Positions 17,397-25,583 of a stretch of DNA of 46,067 nt are shown one piece after another. The notes below the pieces were generated by a model. It had not been told where the DNA came from. It ran no database searches and was given only the letters and a program-made list of their open reading frames with translations. Made by a program: the position numbers and the translations under genes. Numbering within the stretch: the stretch's first letter is position 1; each line of letters begins with the position of its first letter. Origin of the DNA: Isosphaeraceae bacterium (lineage in GTDB: Bacteria > Planctomycetota > Planctomycetia > Isosphaerales > Isosphaeraceae); contig JARLIH010000376.1 of NCBI GenBank assembly GCA_031291845.1, forward strand, positions 1 to 46,067. The letters are read 5' to 3'.

Positions 17397-18626
17397 GTGG
17401 ATCTCCGAGCATGGGTGCATCGCTCGTTGCGGAACTCGCCGGTGGCGGCTCCGTTCGTTGCCCTGCTCGCGACCGCGATATCCGGCGGCTGCTCGGAACG
17501 GATGACGGCTCACGTCGTTTACAAGCCCGTCGCGTACGTAGAAGGCAAGCGCAGCATCAAGGCCCTCGGCCGGATTCAGCCCGAGGGGGGCGTTGTCTCG
17601 ATCACGGGATCGCCGGGCACCCGGATCGCGAAAATCCAGGTCCGCGAAGGAGGCGCGGTTGCCGCGAACGACGAGCTCTTCCGGCTCGATACGTTCGACG
17701 TCCTGGATGCCAATTGCCGGTCGGCCGAGGCCCAGCTCGAAGAGGCGAAAGAGCTCCTCGTCGCGGAGCAGGAAAACACCGCTCAGCTCGAAAAACAGCT
17801 CGCGCTCGAGAAGGAGCAGTTGCAAGACCTCGATCCGCTCGACATCGAAGCACAGGGCGAGAAGCTGAAGGCCCTCGAACTCAAGTTGGCGCACGAAGAG
17901 GGCGAATCCCGGCGGCTGAACGCGCTTCGAGAGGCCAAGTCGTCGCTGGTCTCCGAGCAGGAGCTCACCGCACAGGGCCTGCTCGTCGAAGGCGCACGCG
18001 CGGAGCGCAACGGCGCAAGGGCCTTGCTCCAGAAGCTCAAAGCCGGCCACGCGCTCGGCCTGGAGAAGCTCAAGCTCCAGCAACGCCAGCTCCCCATCGC
18101 CTCGCGCAAAGCGCAGCTCAGCGCCCGCCAAAAATCGCTGGCGGCCGCCCTCGAGGCGGCCAGGCGCCAGCGCGACCAGGCCGTGATCAGGGCGCCCAAG
18201 GACGGACGAATCCTCAAGATCGTGATGCACGACGGTGAGACGATTGGCAACCAGCCCGTCCTCCAGATGGGCGACACGCGCACAATGTGCATCATGGCTG
18301 ATGTATCTGACCTTTATATACGTGACCTCAAGAAGGCGCAAGGGGCCAAGGCCACCGCGTTCGGCGAGTCGCTCACGGGTACGATCAACGCCTCGGACGT
18401 CGGCCGAATCGTCGGCAAGAGCGCGCTGCCGAGCCTGGATCCGACCGTCGACGCCGACCGCCGCGTGGTGGAAGTGAAAATCCGGCTCGACGAAGCCTCG
18501 AGTGCCAGGGCGGCGGACCTGACCAACCTCCAGGTGGACGTCCTCATCTCGCTCGACGAAGCTGCGACCGATGCCTCGAAAGCGAGCGCGGCGTCGTCGG
18601 CCCGGGTGGCGCGGGCCGAGCGATGA
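17397..18626 (+). CDS. DevB-like periplasmic adaptor (HlyD/membrane-fusion family) of an ABC exporter
   Basis: 409 residues from GTG at 17397. The N-terminus has one hydrophobic segment (VAAPFVALLATAISGGC) that ends in Cys, so it may be a lipoprotein, although Ser rather than Leu sits at -3. A split lipoyl-like motif is seen in GTRIAKIQVREGGAVAANDE and APKDGRILKIVMHDGETIGN, flanking a long coiled-coil hairpin (about residues 110-275, rich in Glu, Lys, Leu and Gln). The beta-barrel part follows (LQMGDTRTMCIMADVSDLYI). Such adaptors bridge an inner-membrane FtsX-type permease to a TolC-like outer-membrane channel. The stop overlaps the next start by four bases (ATGA), which ties it to the two permeases and ATPase downstream. 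Confidence 0.9.
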   Translation: MDLRAWVHRSLRNSPVAAPFVALLATAISGGCSERMTAHVVYKPVAYVEGKRSIKALGRIQPEGGVVSITGSPGTRIAKIQVREGGAVAANDELFRLDTFDVLDANCRSAEAQLEEAKELLVAEQENTAQLEKQLALEKEQLQDLDPLDIEAQGEKLKALELKLAHEEGESRRLNALREAKSSLVSEQELTAQGLLVEGARAERNGARALLQKLKAGHALGLEKLKLQQRQLPIASRKAQLSARQKSLAAALEAARRQRDQAVIRAPKDGRILKIVMHDGETIGNQPVLQMGDTRTMCIMADVSDLYIRDLKKAQGAKATAFGESLTGTINASDVGRIVGKSALPSLDPTVDADRRVVEVKIRLDEASSARAADLTNLQVDVLISLDEAATDASKASAASSARVARAER

Positions 18627-19843
18627 GGACTCCGCTGGCCTGGCACAACCTGGCCCAGGAGAAGTTGCGAACCTCCGTGGCCGCGGCCGGAGTGGCGTTC
18701 TCATTGACGCTGGTTTTCATGCAGCTCGGTTTCCTGGGCTCCGTCGCCAACACGGCGACGCTCGTGCTGGACCAGCTCGACTTTGACATCGCGATCGTCT
18801 CGCGCGGCTACCGGCACCTGGCGGAGCCGGACTCGTTTCCACGGCTCCGGCTGTACGAGGCCGCGGCCGTTCCCGGTGTCGCCCGCGCGACGCCCTTCTA
18901 CGTCGGGATCCAGACGTGGCGGACCGAGCTGCCCGGTCCGTCGAACGGCAAGCGCCGGCCAATCATGGTCCTCGCGTTCTCGCCGGCCGAACACCCTTTC
19001 CGCTCTGGCTCGGATGGTCGCCCGAAGCCCACGTTCCCGATCCGCATTGCCGAGTCGGACCTCATCCGGCTGCGACAGGCCGACACGATGCTGCTCGACG
19101 AGCAATCGCACCCGAGCTTCGCCCCGCGCCAGCCGGGCCAAAAGGCTGAAGTGGGCGAACGCAAGATGGCCATCGAGGGGACCTTCTCGCTCGGCACGGG
19201 CTTCGCATCCGACGGCACGGTGCTCGTCAGCGACGATACGTTCCGCACACTCCTGGGCGGTTACCCGCTGGAGCGCGTCGCGCTGGGGCTGATCAAGCTC
19301 GACGAGCGGAGCCGGGGCCAGACCGCGGCAATCGTCGCGCAGCTCCGGCGAACGCTCGCCCCGGGACACGGGGAAACACCGGACCTGGTCGCGCGTCGGG
19401 ACATCGACGTGCTGACCCGAGATGAGTTGCTCGAGCGCGACACGCAGTACTGGACCGGACAGAAGTCGATCGGCCTCGTCTTGGGGCTGGGTGTCGTCGT
19501 CGCCCTGATCGTCGGCGTGGTGGTTGTCTACCAGGTCCTCTCCAGCGACATCGTCGACCATTTCAAAGAGTACGCGACGCTCAAGGCGCTCGGGTACTCG
19601 AACGGGTATCTCGTCGCGGTCGTGGTCGCGCAGTCGCTTTACCTGGCCGCGTTCGGCTACGTTCCGTCACTGGCCGCCACACTCGGACTCTACGGCCTGA
19701 CTCGCTCCATGGCCCACTTGCCGATCGCGATGACCTGGCTCAGGGCGGTCATGGTCCTCGGAATGGCGTCGTTGATGTGCATCGGCGCTGCGCTCTTGTC
19801 GGTGCGCAAGGTGACCGCGTCCGACCCCGCGAGCCTGTTCTGA
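18623..19843 (+). CDS. DevC-like ABC transporter permease, first paralog
   Basis: 406 residues with FtsX/MacB-type topology: one N-terminal helix (LRTSVAAAGVAFSLTLVFMQ), a large periplasmic domain (about 50-275), and three C-terminal helices starting at SIGLVLGLGVVVALIVGVVV and ending with MVLGMASLMCIGAALLSV. The motif VVYQVLSSDIVDHFKEYATLKALGYSN is typical of DevC (read here in two parts: VVYQVLSSDI and DHFKEYATLKALGY). DevC subunits couple ATP hydrolysis to export through DevB and TolC. The start codon overlaps the adaptor stop. A second DevC paralog follows after 37 bp, suggesting a heterodimer. Confidence 0.93.
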   Translation: MRTPLAWHNLAQEKLRTSVAAAGVAFSLTLVFMQLGFLGSVANTATLVLDQLDFDIAIVSRGYRHLAEPDSFPRLRLYEAAAVPGVARATPFYVGIQTWRTELPGPSNGKRRPIMVLAFSPAEHPFRSGSDGRPKPTFPIRIAESDLIRLRQADTMLLDEQSHPSFAPRQPGQKAEVGERKMAIEGTFSLGTGFASDGTVLVSDDTFRTLLGGYPLERVALGLIKLDERSRGQTAAIVAQLRRTLAPGHGETPDLVARRDIDVLTRDELLERDTQYWTGQKSIGLVLGLGVVVALIVGVVVVYQVLSSDIVDHFKEYATLKALGYSNGYLVAVVVAQSLYLAAFGYVPSLAATLGLYGLTRSMAHLPIAMTWLRAVMVLGMASLMCIGAALLSVRKVTASDPASLF

Positions 19844-19880
19844 ATCCGCAACTGCCGTCTGGCGACGAGGCCGACCCGCG

Positions 19881-21056
19881 ATGTTCCCCAGCCGCAAAAC
19901 GCCCCTGGCCTGGTCGAACCTGGTCCACAACAAGGTCAAGCTCTTCGGCGCACTCTCGGGGGTGACCTTCGCCGTGACCTTGATGTTCATGGAGATGGGT
20001 TTCCGCAACGCGCTCCTCGACGGCACGGTCGGCTTGCTCCGCACGCTCGACGCGGACCTGGTGCTCGTTCCTCGCTCGAGCTACACGATGGGCTTCAAGC
20101 AGACGTTCCCGCGCCAGCGCCTGTACGAAGCGGCACAGTTCGACGAGGTCGCCAGCGCCAGCCCGCTCTACATCGAGACCGCACGCGCAGCGTGGCGCAA
20201 CCCGATCTCGGGGTTGCGCCGGCCGATCCGCGTCGTGGGGTTCCGGCCCGGGGACGCGATCTTTCTCGACCCGGCCGTCCAGCGCTGGGTCGAGGCCTTG
20301 AACGCACCGGACACCGCCCTCTTCGACCAGCGGGGAAAGTCGCACGTCTTCGGCGCGGGCGCCCGGGAGTTCAAGGCGGAGCTGGTCGGCCGGCCGGTGC
20401 ACGTGATCGGCAGCTTCGGCCTCGGCGCCGATTTCGTGAACGACGGCAACCTGCTGATGACGGACCGGAACTTCGCGCATTATTTCGGAGGGCACCTCGG
20501 CTCGGACCCCGATCGCCTCCCCGTCGACCTGGGCCTCATCAAGGTCCGCGGCGGCTACGATCCTGCCGTCGTGGCGCGCGTGCAAGCGCAAATCACTCGA
20601 GTGCTGCCCCCTTCCGTGACGTTGCATACCAAGGACGAGCTCATCACCGCGGAGAAGACGTTCTGGCTGACGAGCACACCCATTGGCTTCGTCTTCACGA
20701 TGGGCCTCGTGATGGGCTTCGTCGTCGGCACGATCATTTGTTACCAGATCCTGTTCAGCGACATCACGTCGTACCTCCGGGAGTACGCCACATTGCTCGC
20801 GATGGGCTACCCGCGGCGGTTCCTGGTAAAGATCGTGCTCGAGGAGGCGGTCTACCTGGCGTTGCTGGGCTTCGCGTGCGGCACGCTGGCGGCTCTTGGC
20901 ATCTACGCGATCGCGGAGGACCGGACCCGGCTCCCCTTCAACCTGGATTGGGGAAGGGTCCTCTTGATCTTGGTGGCGACGCTGGCGATGTGCATTGTTT
21001 CCGCGTGCTTCGCCATTCAGAAGCTCTGGAGGGCCGCGCCGGCGGAGCTGTTCTGA
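19881..21056 (+). CDS. DevC-like ABC transporter permease, second paralog
   Basis: 391 residues, same architecture as the preceding gene: N-terminal TPLAWSNLVHNKVKLFGAL with a helix (GVTFAVTLMFMEMGF), a periplasmic domain, then helices at PIGFVFTMGLVMGFVVGTII, YLALLGFACGTLAALGIYAI and VLLILVATLAMCIVSACFAI. The conserved loop ICYQILFSDITSYLREYATL is present. It aligns with the first paralog throughout (TPLAW, FPRQRLYEAA versus FPRLRLYEAA) but is clearly diverged. Usual devBCA operons have one devC. The ATPase gene begins 46 bp downstream. Confidence 0.93.
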   Translation: MFPSRKTPLAWSNLVHNKVKLFGALSGVTFAVTLMFMEMGFRNALLDGTVGLLRTLDADLVLVPRSSYTMGFKQTFPRQRLYEAAQFDEVASASPLYIETARAAWRNPISGLRRPIRVVGFRPGDAIFLDPAVQRWVEALNAPDTALFDQRGKSHVFGAGAREFKAELVGRPVHVIGSFGLGADFVNDGNLLMTDRNFAHYFGGHLGSDPDRLPVDLGLIKVRGGYDPAVVARVQAQITRVLPPSVTLHTKDELITAEKTFWLTSTPIGFVFTMGLVMGFVVGTIICYQILFSDITSYLREYATLLAMGYPRRFLVKIVLEEAVYLALLGFACGTLAALGIYAIAEDRTRLPFNLDWGRVLLILVATLAMCIVSACFAIQKLWRAAPAELF

Positions 21057-21091
21057 TCGACGTTGTGTTTTCGAGGTGCGCCTATCGGCAC

Positions 21092-21097
21092 GGGGAG
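21092..21097 (+). promoter_or_regulatory. Shine-Dalgarno site that sets the ATPase start
   Basis: GGGGAG at 21092-21097, five bases before TTG at 21103. Upstream in-frame starts would either overlap the permease gene or, like GTG at 21076, lack a site. Confidence 0.6.
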
Positions 21098-21102
21098 CGG
21101 CT

Positions 21103-22197
21103 TTGGAGAACGGACGAGCGGACACCGTGCGGATCGTGGGCCTGAACCACCACTTCGGGGCCGGTGAGGCGCGGACCCAGATCCTGCAGGACATTACCCT
21201 GGCGATTCAGCCGGGCGAGCTCGTGATCCTGACCGGCCCCTCGGGGTGCGGCAAGACCACGTTGCTGACGCTCATCGGCGGCCTGAGGCAGGTCCAGGAG
21301 GGAAGCCTGCGCGTCCTGGGCCGGGAAATGGCCGGGTTGACGGACGCGGGCCTCATCGAGGTCAGGCGCGATATCGGCTTCATCTTCCAAGCGCACAACC
21401 TCTTCGAGTCGCTGACCGCGCTCCAGAACGTGCGGATGGCGATGGAACTGAAGCGAAACGACCCCGACGGAATGCGCCGGGACGCCGTACGCGCCCTCGA
21501 GTCGGTGGGCCTGGGCCACCGTGTCCACTACAAACCGAAAGGTCTCTCCGGGGGCCAGCGGCAACGGGTCGCGATCGCCCGGGCGCTGGTCAACCGGCCG
21601 CGCCTGGTCCTCGCGGACGAACCGACCGCCGCGCTCGATAAGGAGAGTACGGGAACGGTCATGGACCTGCTCGACGCGTTGAAGGCCGAGGGGAGCACGA
21701 TCCTGATCGTCACCCACGACAACAAGATCCTCGGCCGCGCCGATCGCATCGTCAGTATGGCCGACAGGCAGATCAAGTCGAACGTCACGGCCGAGACGTT
21801 CCAGGTCTGCGAGTTCCTCCGCAACTGCCCGATCTTGACCGGCCTGGGAGCCGACGAGCTGGCGAGTGTGGCCGCGCAGGTCGCCTCGGAGCGTCATCCA
21901 GCCGGCACCGAGGTGATCCGCCAGGGGGACGAGGGGGACAAGTTCTACTTGATCAAGGACGGGAAGGCCGAGGTCTTCGTCCGCGACGACACCTCCACTC
22001 GGCGCGTGCGCGTACTGGCCCGGGGCGACTACTTCGGCGAGGTTGCCCTGATGTCGAACCGCCCGCGCACCGCGACCGTGCTGGCGATCGATGACCTGGA
22101 CCTCTACGTCCTCGACAAGGCGAGCTTTCGAGCGGCGATCGACTCGATTGCCTCGTTTCAGCAACGGCTGCGCGAGGTCTTCTCGAGGCGCCAGTGA
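21103..22197 (+). CDS. DevA-like ABC ATPase fused to a cyclic-nucleotide-binding domain
   Basis: 364 residues from a TTG start. Residues about 5-225 form an ABC ATPase of the MacB/LolD/DevA type: Walker A GPSGCGKTT (45-53), Q-loop FIFQAHNLFE, signature LSGGQRQRVAIARAL (148 onward), Walker B LVLADEP and H-loop VTHDN. Residues about 237-349 are an added CNBD: FLRNCPILTGLGADELASVA, GDEGDKFYLIKDGKAEVFV, and a canonical phosphate-binding cassette GDYFGEVALMSNRPRTATV with Glu313 and Arg322. DevA homologs normally end after the ATPase domain. The fusion suggests that cyclic nucleotide controls export. It is the last gene of the exporter operon and stops five bases from the convergent TolC-like gene. 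Confidence 0.95.
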   Translation: MENGRADTVRIVGLNHHFGAGEARTQILQDITLAIQPGELVILTGPSGCGKTTLLTLIGGLRQVQEGSLRVLGREMAGLTDAGLIEVRRDIGFIFQAHNLFESLTALQNVRMAMELKRNDPDGMRRDAVRALESVGLGHRVHYKPKGLSGGQRQRVAIARALVNRPRLVLADEPTAALDKESTGTVMDLLDALKAEGSTILIVTHDNKILGRADRIVSMADRQIKSNVTAETFQVCEFLRNCPILTGLGADELASVAAQVASERHPAGTEVIRQGDEGDKFYLIKDGKAEVFVRDDTSTRRVRVLARGDYFGEVALMSNRPRTATVLAIDDLDLYVLDKASFRAAIDSIASFQQRLREVFSRRQ

Positions 22198-22202
22198 CGG
22201 CG

Positions 22203-23492
22203 TCACGGCAGCAGCGTGAACTGCGCCTGCCGGAGCTTGACGACTGCGACGTCCCAGGCGAACACCTTCTCCCAGAGGACCGACTGGGCTTCGAGCCGCT
22301 TCAGGTTGGCCTCGACGCGGTCGCTATAGTTCGCGATACCGTTCTTGCTCTCGGTCTGGAGCCTTTCGAGCCGCTGGTTCCAGGTCGTGAGCTGGTCGCG
22401 CGCGACCACGACCTGGTTCAGGCGGGCGAGAACGTCGTTGGCGGCGACACGCAGCTCCTTGGTGATCTCCTGTTCGCGGTCGAGGCGATAGACATCCCAG
22501 GCCGCGCGGATGCCGGCCTGTTCCTCGCCGTCGAGCTCCTGGCCTGCGTATCCCTTGCCCAACGCAGCGCCGAGCAACGTCCAGCACGACGGGGTCACGG
22601 GCCGGCAGCTCAACGTCAGCAGGGGCTGCGCGGACCCGAGGACCGCCCGCAGGGTCCGCAACGTCTCGGGCGATTGCTGCTGGTCGAGTCGTCGGAGCAG
22701 GTTGAGCTCGGGACGCCGGGCGAGGCCGTCCTGGATCGCGGCGGCGGGGTCGACGACGGTCGGATCCACCTTCACTGCCAGGGTCGGCCGGACGAGCCAT
22801 TCCTCAGCGGTCGGCCCGAGGTTCAGCGTCCGCCGCAGTTCGGCCGAGAGCTGCGCGATACCGCGGTCGAGCTCCAGTTGCTGGTCACGCAGCGTCAGCG
22901 ATCGGCGTTGGAGGACCTCAAACGTCTCGGGGCGCCTGATGCCCTTCGTTTCGAGCAGCTTGCTCTCCTCCAACGCGCGATCGATAACCGCCAGGCCCTC
23001 CTCGACAATCGCGCGCTGGGCCTGGGCCTGGGCCAGCCGGTAATAGAGCTCCATGGCCGTACCGGCCGACGCGCTGCGTGCCTCGATGGCTGCCACGGCG
23101 AGGATTTCCGACTGCATGTCGGCCGGCGACGGTGGCACGGGCTCTCCGTGTTGGGCGCGTTGCGCCTCGGTCGCCGTCGCGCCACACGAGCGCGCCTTGG
23201 CGTCGAGGAGGTTCCCGAGCATCGAGTTGCGGGCCGCGAGCTCCAGGCACTCGCGCTCTCCCAGGCCGCGGTCGGGCTGGCCGGCCGACGATGGCCCAAC
23301 GATCGCCGCCGGTAAGTCGGTGAGGTCAAGCGGGGTCGGCGTGGCCGCGGCATCCGGCAGGACGGCGGCTTGCGTCGCGGCCCGGCCGCGAAAGCCGGCG
23401 TCGCCCCAGGACCCGGGGCCCGGCGTTGCGCAGCCTCCCAGCGCCAGTGAAAGCGCGAGTCCCGTTCGTTTCACCCGGTAGGCCCACGACAT
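22203..23492 (-). CDS. TolC-like outer-membrane efflux lipoprotein
   Basis: 429 residues. The signal peptide ends in a lipobox (LALSLALGGCATPG, Cys at about 21), so it is a predicted outer-membrane lipoprotein. Long amphipathic helices rich in Ala, Glu, Arg and Leu follow (YYRLAQAQAQRAIVEEGLAV, LDRGIAQLSAELRRTLNLGP, WNQRLERLQTESKNGIANYS), as in the TolC/OMF family. NLGP and GRIxRPEx-like GIRRPETFEVLQRR match the family's turn regions. It probably forms the channel for the exporter operon whose last gene it faces tail to tail. It is shorter and more diverged than model TolC, so family assignment rests on the helix pattern and context. Confidence 0.8.
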   Translation of the reverse strand: MSWAYRVKRTGLALSLALGGCATPGPGSWGDAGFRGRAATQAAVLPDAAATPTPLDLTDLPAAIVGPSSAGQPDRGLGERECLELAARNSMLGNLLDAKARSCGATATEAQRAQHGEPVPPSPADMQSEILAVAAIEARSASAGTAMELYYRLAQAQAQRAIVEEGLAVIDRALEESKLLETKGIRRPETFEVLQRRSLTLRDQQLELDRGIAQLSAELRRTLNLGPTAEEWLVRPTLAVKVDPTVVDPAAAIQDGLARRPELNLLRRLDQQQSPETLRTLRAVLGSAQPLLTLSCRPVTPSCWTLLGAALGKGYAGQELDGEEQAGIRAAWDVYRLDREQEITKELRVAANDVLARLNQVVVARDQLTTWNQRLERLQTESKNGIANYSDRVEANLKRLEAQSVLWEKVFAWDVAVVKLRQAQFTLLP

Positions 23493-23631
23493 GAGGAACC
23501 CTCATCAGTCGCCCCCCTTGGTTCGCTGCACGCACCATCCCTATTCATCGGCCGCTCGGCACAATCCCTCCAATCGGAACGTGCGGAATGTCCAGACGTC
23601 GGTCGTGTGCCATGCGATCCGATCAATATTG

Positions 23632-23712
23632 GTTTTGTAAGTCCTTCGCCAATATACTAACCCGAAGCGCAAGCGAGCTCTTGCGTAAGATCTCGCTTGC
23701 GCTTCGGGTTGC
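23632..23712. repeat. Dispersed repeat, intact copy with perfect hairpin
   Basis: 23632-23676 matches 7212-7256 at 41 of 45 bases. It ends in a perfect 19-bp inverted repeat: left arm AACCCGAAGCGCAAGCGAG (23659-23677), right arm 23692-23710, 14-base loop that can itself pair (TCTT/AAGA). It lies between the TolC-like gene start and the cyclase gene stop, so it could also end cyclase transcription on the minus strand, though no clean T-run follows. Confidence 0.85.
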
Positions 23713-23781
23713 TGTAGACGGGTAACTGGCGGCGGACTCGCGATGCGGCGGGCCATCGTGCCGCACGTGCCCGATCACGGT

Positions 23782-25548
23782 TCACTTGCTGTCGAACACG
23801 ATCAAGGGGTCAATGCCCGATCGAGGGGACCGCAGGCCCTCGATCACGCGTGCGGCCAGCGCCAGCGCGGGCTTGTCGGGATCGTCTCTGGTGATCTGAA
23901 GAAGAGGGATCAAGGCGCTCCATGCCTCGGAGAGCTGACCGCGCTCGAACAGGGCGAGCGCGTTTTCGTAGGCGACGTGGCCTGCCTGACGATCGTGGGC
24001 CGTCGGCTCTCCGAGCAGTTCGTGGAGGTCGACCGGCGCATCGATGCCGACGACCTGCGCGTGGCAGAGACGGCGGGTCGCGAACGATTCGAGAATCCTC
24101 GAGTGCGTTTCCGCCGTGATCAGCACGGGCACGCCCAGTTGTTTCGTTGCCCCCTCAACCCGGCTGGCCAGGTTCACCGTGTGGCCGAGTGGACCGTATT
24201 TCAGCCGTTGCGGGCTGCCGATGTTGCCGACCAGGGCCTGGCCGGTATTGATTCCGATCCCGAGCGCGATCGGAACGCCGATCCGCCCGGCCCAGCGGGC
24301 GTTCAGGCCGGGGATCTCGCCCAGCATGGCCAGGGCGGCGCGGCAGGCGCGCGCGGCGTGGTCCGGCTGTTCCAGCGGCGCGTTCCACATGGCCACGATC
24401 CCATCCCCCACGTAATCGACCACGACTCCGCCTTCGTCCTGAATCCGCACGGTGAGACGCTCCAGCACGTCGTTCATCAGGCTGCACGTCTCGCGCGGAC
24501 CGACCCGTTCGCTGATCCGCGAGAAGCCCCGCACGTCGCTGACGAGCACGGTCACCTCGCGGTCCCGGCCGCTCAGCAGGTCGGGATCGCGGTCGAGCTC
24601 GGCCGCCAGCTCGCGGGAAAAGAACTGCTCGAACTGGACGTGACGTCGCGCGGCTTCGGCCTCGCTCCCCATCCGGGCGATCCCCGCGGTGGCCGCGGCC
24701 GCCAGGACCTGCACGAGCTGCGCGTGCAGCGGCTGGATCGCCGAGACAGCCAGGTTCTCGTACGCGGCCTTCGACCCGTAGACCGCGCCGATCACCGCCG
24801 TGCCGTCCTCGTCAAACACCGGCGCAGCCACGACGGTCGTCACGCCGGCCAGGCTTTGCACGGCGTCCGAGGACTCGTTGACCTGGTAGAACGTACGCCG
24901 CTCGGCGCGAACCCGGTCCAGGACCGTGAGGCTGAAGCCGCTCGGCGCGCGACCGCCGGCCGCGTACCCCGCGACCACCCGCCAACCGTCGCCGGCGCGC
25001 CTCAGGAACAGCCCGCTGTCCAGCCCGATCAGTTGCACGACCGCCTGCGCGATCTCCCGGTAGAACTCGCCCGAGCACGCCGCCGCGCGCTGGACGGCGA
25101 TCAGTGTCTCGAACCAGAGGACGAGCTGATCGGTGCCCGGAGTTTCGCCGAGCCGGTTCGGCGCGGCATCGATGGTCAGCCCTGTCGGTGCGCTTGGCCG
25201 CGCGATCGTCCGGAGCGATCCCGAATCGACCGAATCGGCCGTCTCGGAAACCAGGTGGATCGCGGTCATTCCCACCGTGATGTGCGCCGGCAGCGCCAGT
25301 TCGCGCGTTGTCCTGGGCGCGATCGCAGTGCCATCGGAGCAGCGGACGAAGACCTTGCTGCTCAGGTTGTCCAGGCGAACACGGCTTCCCGGCAGCTCCT
25401 CGATGCGCAACTGGTCCTTCGACACGTAGTCGTCCTCGATCACGCGCCGGCCGGGATCACCCCGCGCCTCCCTGCCGAAGACGAGGGGTCCACCGTCGTG
25501 CTCGAACTGCGAAGAGCCGTGCTTGTTCGAGACAGAGATTCGGATCAT
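23782..25548 (-). CDS. FHA-GAF-class III nucleotidyl cyclase
   Basis: 588 residues. N-terminal FHA domain (about 1-100) keeps Gly25-Arg26, Ser43 and Asn61, the phosphothreonine-reading positions. A GAF domain follows (about 140-290). The class III cyclase domain (about 328-515) has both metal aspartates (Asp338 in VSDVRGFS, Asp382 in YVGDGIVAMW) and the transition-state residues Asn459 and Arg463 in VNLASR, so it should be catalytic. The usual adenine-selecting Lys and Asp/Thr positions are Asp378 and Gly452, so the base specificity is uncertain. A helical, TPR-like tail ends the protein. It starts 35 bp after the kinase-TPR gene stop on the same strand, so the two form an operon, and the kinase is a natural FHA partner. 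Confidence 0.93.
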   Translation of the reverse strand: MIRISVSNKHGSSQFEHDGGPLVFGREARGDPGRRVIEDDYVSKDQLRIEELPGSRVRLDNLSSKVFVRCSDGTAIAPRTTRELALPAHITVGMTAIHLVSETADSVDSGSLRTIARPSAPTGLTIDAAPNRLGETPGTDQLVLWFETLIAVQRAAACSGEFYREIAQAVVQLIGLDSGLFLRRAGDGWRVVAGYAAGGRAPSGFSLTVLDRVRAERRTFYQVNESSDAVQSLAGVTTVVAAPVFDEDGTAVIGAVYGSKAAYENLAVSAIQPLHAQLVQVLAAAATAGIARMGSEAEAARRHVQFEQFFSRELAAELDRDPDLLSGRDREVTVLVSDVRGFSRISERVGPRETCSLMNDVLERLTVRIQDEGGVVVDYVGDGIVAMWNAPLEQPDHAARACRAALAMLGEIPGLNARWAGRIGVPIALGIGINTGQALVGNIGSPQRLKYGPLGHTVNLASRVEGATKQLGVPVLITAETHSRILESFATRRLCHAQVVGIDAPVDLHELLGEPTAHDRQAGHVAYENALALFERGQLSEAWSALIPLLQITRDDPDKPALALAARVIEGLRSPRSGIDPLIVFDSK

Positions 25549-25583
25549 CCGAGTCCACCCCGGCCTTCTCGGCGGTAGTCTGC

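Noticed and set aside
23743..25578. A 611-codon plus-strand frame opposite the cyclase gene
   Set aside because: The minus strand encodes the FHA-GAF-cyclase with intact catalytic motifs; the plus frame is a shadow.
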